From positions 1-7,503 of the forward strand of contig CAYQDF010000146.1 in NCBI GenBank assembly GCA_964416175.1: a DNA stretch of 7,503 bases, written 5' to 3'. Of the stretch, positions 5,414 through 7,503 are shown piece after piece (within the stretch, counting starts at the first letter, position 1; each line of letters starts with the position of its first letter). The notes below the pieces were generated by a model. It was not told the DNA's origin. It did not search any database and saw only the letters and a program-made list of their open reading frames with translations. The translations under genes and the position numbers were made by a program. This stretch comes from CAYQDF01 sp964416175. Lineage in GTDB: Bacteria; Chloroflexota; Anaerolineae; Anaerolineales; UBA4823.

Positions 5414-5797
5414 TCAGGTATTTTGGATCGCTCTGGTGTCGGCGAGCGCGCTGGTCTCATCCGGGTAGATATCCATGAAGTCAGCCAGCCGTGTGATTTG
5501 GAAGATCTCCTGGTAGTGGTCGCTCAGTCCATACACCACCATTCGCTGGCGATTTTTGCGCGCCTTCGCCAGCATCCCGACAATTAAGGCAATCCCGGTG
5601 CTGTTGATGTAGCTTACATCCGTGAAGTTTAACACAATTATCTCCGGGGAGTGTTCTTCCACCTGGGAATAAGCTTCGTTCAGCTCTTCCTCGGCAAAAG
5701 TGTTGATCTCCCCAGACATGTCCAGGACAATGGTGCGTTTATCGCTCTTTGGCCCGGAAAGTGTGCGGATTTTGGCGCTGAATTCCCTGCCGGTCAT
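5414..5797 (-). CDS. STAS-domain anti-sigma-factor antagonist (first of a tandem pair)
   Basis: A 127-residue SpoIIAA/RsbV-like STAS protein. The switch loop is YINSTGIALIV (63-73). The residue matching the phosphorylated serine is T67, so this copy would be phosphorylated on threonine, while its paralog has serine. N65 replaces the common aspartate. The C-terminal half, LSDHYQEIFQITRL (91-104), is almost the same as in the paralog, so the pair looks like a tandem duplication that has since diverged. The ATG overlaps the stop codon of the upstream phosphatase/kinase gene (ATGA), and AAGGAG inside that gene's 3' end sits 7 bases before the start. Translation is thus coupled, which would keep kinase and antagonist in proportion. 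Confidence 0.9.
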   Translation of the reverse strand: MTGREFSAKIRTLSGPKSDKRTIVLDMSGEINTFAEEELNEAYSQVEEHSPEIIVLNFTDVSYINSTGIALIVGMLAKARKNRQRMVVYGLSDHYQEIFQITRLADFMDIYPDETSALADTRAIQNT

Positions 5798-7395
5798 TTT
5801 TTATCTCCTTCGAGGTGGACCACCAGTTCGATGATGTGGTGTACCCCGTCCGAACTGACGTTCATCTCGTCAACCATGTTTTTGATCAAGAACAATCCCC
5901 AGCCGCGCGGCGATTGCTTTCCCTCGAGCTTTGCATCCAGGTCGGGCGTTTGGGATTGAAGGATGATTTTTTCGCCTCCACAGTCGCAGATCGACACCCG
6001 GAGTCGCTGTTCTTCCAGATGCACCTCGATGTCGACCGGCAGGTCCGGCTGGTATTGGTTCCCATGCTCCATGGCGTTCATCGTCGCCTCAGCGACAGCG
6101 GTCTTCAACCGTTCGACCTGCTCTCGAGGCAGGTTCAGGGTCTCGATAGACTCAGCCACGCGTTCCATCGCTTCTCGTTCATTGCCGGGCTGACTTGGTA
6201 GACTGAACTTTGTGATTAATGCTCCCATGCTGGCGTCCTCTTGTTCTGTAGATAAGCCTTCCAATCGTTCGATAATCACGAAAGTGACATCGTCTTCCTG
6301 CTCCCATCCCGATCCTGTGAATATTCCCAATTCGTTCAACAAACATTCGATGACGCCCTCTCTGCAATCGTATTTTCCTAACAGCTCGCGCAGGCGCGGC
6401 GTACCAAACATAGTCCCCTGCGTGTTGTGTGCTTCGGTCAGCCCATCGGTGTACAGGATCAGGCTGTCGCCAGTGTTCAATTGGGCGGATATTTCCTCAT
6501 ATTCCATTTCGGGCATCAAGCCGAGCGGCATACCGCGCGCCTTTAACTCCACGATCCCCTCCCGAGTGTGCTGGTATGGGAGGTTGTGTCCGGCGTTTGC
6601 GACGCGCAGCTCGCCAGTTTCCGGATCGAGCAGCAGGTAAAGGCAGGTGACGAACATGTTCGGCGGGATATCCGGGACCAGCAGGTCATTGGCCCGCTTC
6701 AACACGGCTCCAGGCGCAACGAGGTGCTCGGCACTCGTGCGGAGGATGCTGCGCGTCGTCGCCATCACCAGCGCCGCCGGCATCCCTTTGTCCGTGACAT
6801 CTCCGACAATCACCGCCAGCCTGCCGTCGTCGAATTGGACAAAATCGTAGAAGTCGCCGCTCACTGTCCTTGCGGGTTGCCAGTGCGCCGCCATGGAATA
6901 ACCGGAAATGTCCGGCACTTCTTTCGGCAATAGCGTCTGCTGGATCACCCTTGCCACGCGCAGCTCTTGCTGTATCCGTTCTTTCTCCAGGGCTTCCGCC
7001 TGCTGCTGCCTCACCAACTGGGCGACGCGCAGCGCCGGTGCTGCCTGGGTGGCCAGGGTTGTCAACAGCCGCCGATCGTCTGCCGAATATTCCTGCTCGC
7101 TTCGCCGCGCGCCCAGGTTGAGCAGGCCGATCAGCTCCCCCTGGCTCACCAACGGGACACAGATTTTTATCCCTCGTTCCTTTAGAGTGCGCAGCGCCGG
7201 GGAATCCAGGTTCACCCGGTCGATCTCGACCACGCCGGAAACGTTTACCAGGTACGCCAGCAGGGGGTCGCCTGGTGCGATGTCCAGGTCCAGGACCTCT
7301 GCTTCATCCCGGCTTGCCAGAACGTCATCAACCTGGGGTTCTGTTGGACTTCTCTTGAACCAATCCTTCCACGAATTTTGAATACGTGTAAACAT
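5794..7395 (-). CDS. GAF - PP2C/SpoIIE phosphatase - RsbW-like HATPase switch protein
   Basis: A 533-residue cytosolic regulator with three parts. Residues about 25-125 look like a GAF sensor (ICVPLVSQGELIGLLNLGARR). A short coiled coil (about 128-152) leads to a PP2C/SpoIIE phosphatase (about 153-378) with metal-binding aspartates D181 and D184 in SGDFYDF, D199 in GDVTDKG, D317 in YTDGLTEA, and D368/D369 in EQEDDVT. Residues about 395-528 are an RsbW-type ATPase/kinase with N-box EATMNAMEHGN (436-446), G1-like DCGG (471-474) and PRGWGLFLIKNMVDE (496-510). Such a chain could both phosphorylate and dephosphorylate STAS partners, and two STAS genes follow directly. The start is uncertain: a TTG at 7425 is in frame and would add ten residues, but neither start has a good ribosome binding site. 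No sigma factor is nearby. Confidence 0.88.
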   Translation of the reverse strand: MFTRIQNSWKDWFKRSPTEPQVDDVLASRDEAEVLDLDIAPGDPLLAYLVNVSGVVEIDRVNLDSPALRTLKERGIKICVPLVSQGELIGLLNLGARRSEQEYSADDRRLLTTLATQAAPALRVAQLVRQQQAEALEKERIQQELRVARVIQQTLLPKEVPDISGYSMAAHWQPARTVSGDFYDFVQFDDGRLAVIVGDVTDKGMPAALVMATTRSILRTSAEHLVAPGAVLKRANDLLVPDIPPNMFVTCLYLLLDPETGELRVANAGHNLPYQHTREGIVELKARGMPLGLMPEMEYEEISAQLNTGDSLILYTDGLTEAHNTQGTMFGTPRLRELLGKYDCREGVIECLLNELGIFTGSGWEQEDDVTFVIIERLEGLSTEQEDASMGALITKFSLPSQPGNEREAMERVAESIETLNLPREQVERLKTAVAEATMNAMEHGNQYQPDLPVDIEVHLEEQRLRVSICDCGGEKIILQSQTPDLDAKLEGKQSPRGWGLFLIKNMVDEMNVSSDGVHHIIELVVHLEGDKK

Positions 7396-7408
7396 GTCCG
7401 CTCTATTC

Positions 7409-7501
7409 TCAATGCCCTGCGGCAATTCTACCTGTCAACCGTCTCGAGATCGTTACGATAGCAATTTGATCCGGCCTTTCCGGATCGGTCTCAACCAGAT
7501 T
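7409..7501 (-). CDS. Possible C-terminal end of another leftward gene (partial, weak)
   Basis: One minus-strand frame is open from the right edge to a TGA at 7411-7409. It gives 30 residues ending RLTGRIAAGH, 13 bases before the ATG of the switch protein, a normal operon spacing. This length of open frame can occur by chance in GC-rich DNA, and I recognise nothing in it. Another minus-strand frame is open for 16 codons to a TAA at 7455-7453. If the reading is real, the phosphatase/kinase gene is not the first of its operon. Confidence 0.25.
   Translation of the reverse strand, partial: NLVETDPERPDQIAIVTISRRLTGRIAAGH
7468..7486. repeat. Short perfect inverted repeat (hairpin)
   Basis: GATCCGG (7468-7474) and CCGGATC (7480-7486) form a 7-bp GC-rich stem with a 5-base loop, upstream of the switch-protein gene. 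No T-run follows on either strand, so a terminator is not indicated. It may be a regulatory site, or may lie within coding sequence if the partial gene at the edge is real. Confidence 0.4.
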
Positions 7502-7503
7502 AA

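Noticed and set aside
7405..7438. Minus-strand TTGACA at 7438-7433 as a promoter for the partner-switching operon
   Set aside because: No -10-like hexamer lies at 16-18 bp. The nearest AT-rich box (GAGAAT) is 22 bp away.

Overview
The window reads as an ordinary chromosomal stretch of a GC-rich bacterium. I see no insertion sequence, phage gene, CRISPR array or replication origin. A Chloroflexota (Anaerolineae-like) source is my best guess, but it is inference only. It rests on the stand-alone radical SAM / NifX-like / TrmO cluster typical of anaerobes, the GAF-PP2C-HATPase partner-switching protein, and a conserved hypothetical protein whose motifs I associate with Actinobacteria and Chloroflexi.

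Left block (1-752): the 5' two-thirds of a tRNA-Arg(TCG) on the minus strand runs off the left edge. Just upstream of it, on the same strand, is a 196-aa XRE-cupin transcription regulator. Between that regulator and the rightward genes lies a striking 43-bp near-palindrome (701-743). It holds two overlapping consensus sigma-70-type promoters pointing in opposite directions, arranged symmetrically about base 722.

Rightward operon (753-2677): a COG0731-type radical SAM protein with a C-terminal winged-helix-like region, a small NifX/MTH1175-like protein with a His-rich loop, and a short single-domain TrmO (tRNA t6A37 methyltransferase). The predicted transcription start lies almost on the ATG of the first gene, so its message is probably leaderless. 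The shared promoter region makes the XRE-cupin protein the obvious candidate regulator of the operon and of itself.

Leftward genes (7395 down to 2747): the first three form a compact partner-switching module. It comprises one protein carrying GAF, PP2C/SpoIIE phosphatase and RsbW-like kinase domains, then two tandem STAS anti-sigma-factor antagonists. The phosphatase/kinase gene and the first STAS gene share an ATGA overlap. No sigma factor is in the window. After a 72-bp gap with a weak terminator candidate comes a second leftward pair: a conserved protein of unknown function and a COG1233 phytoene-dehydrogenase-like FAD oxidoreductase, 11 bases apart. The right edge (7396-7503) may carry the last codons of another leftward gene, but this is weakly supported.
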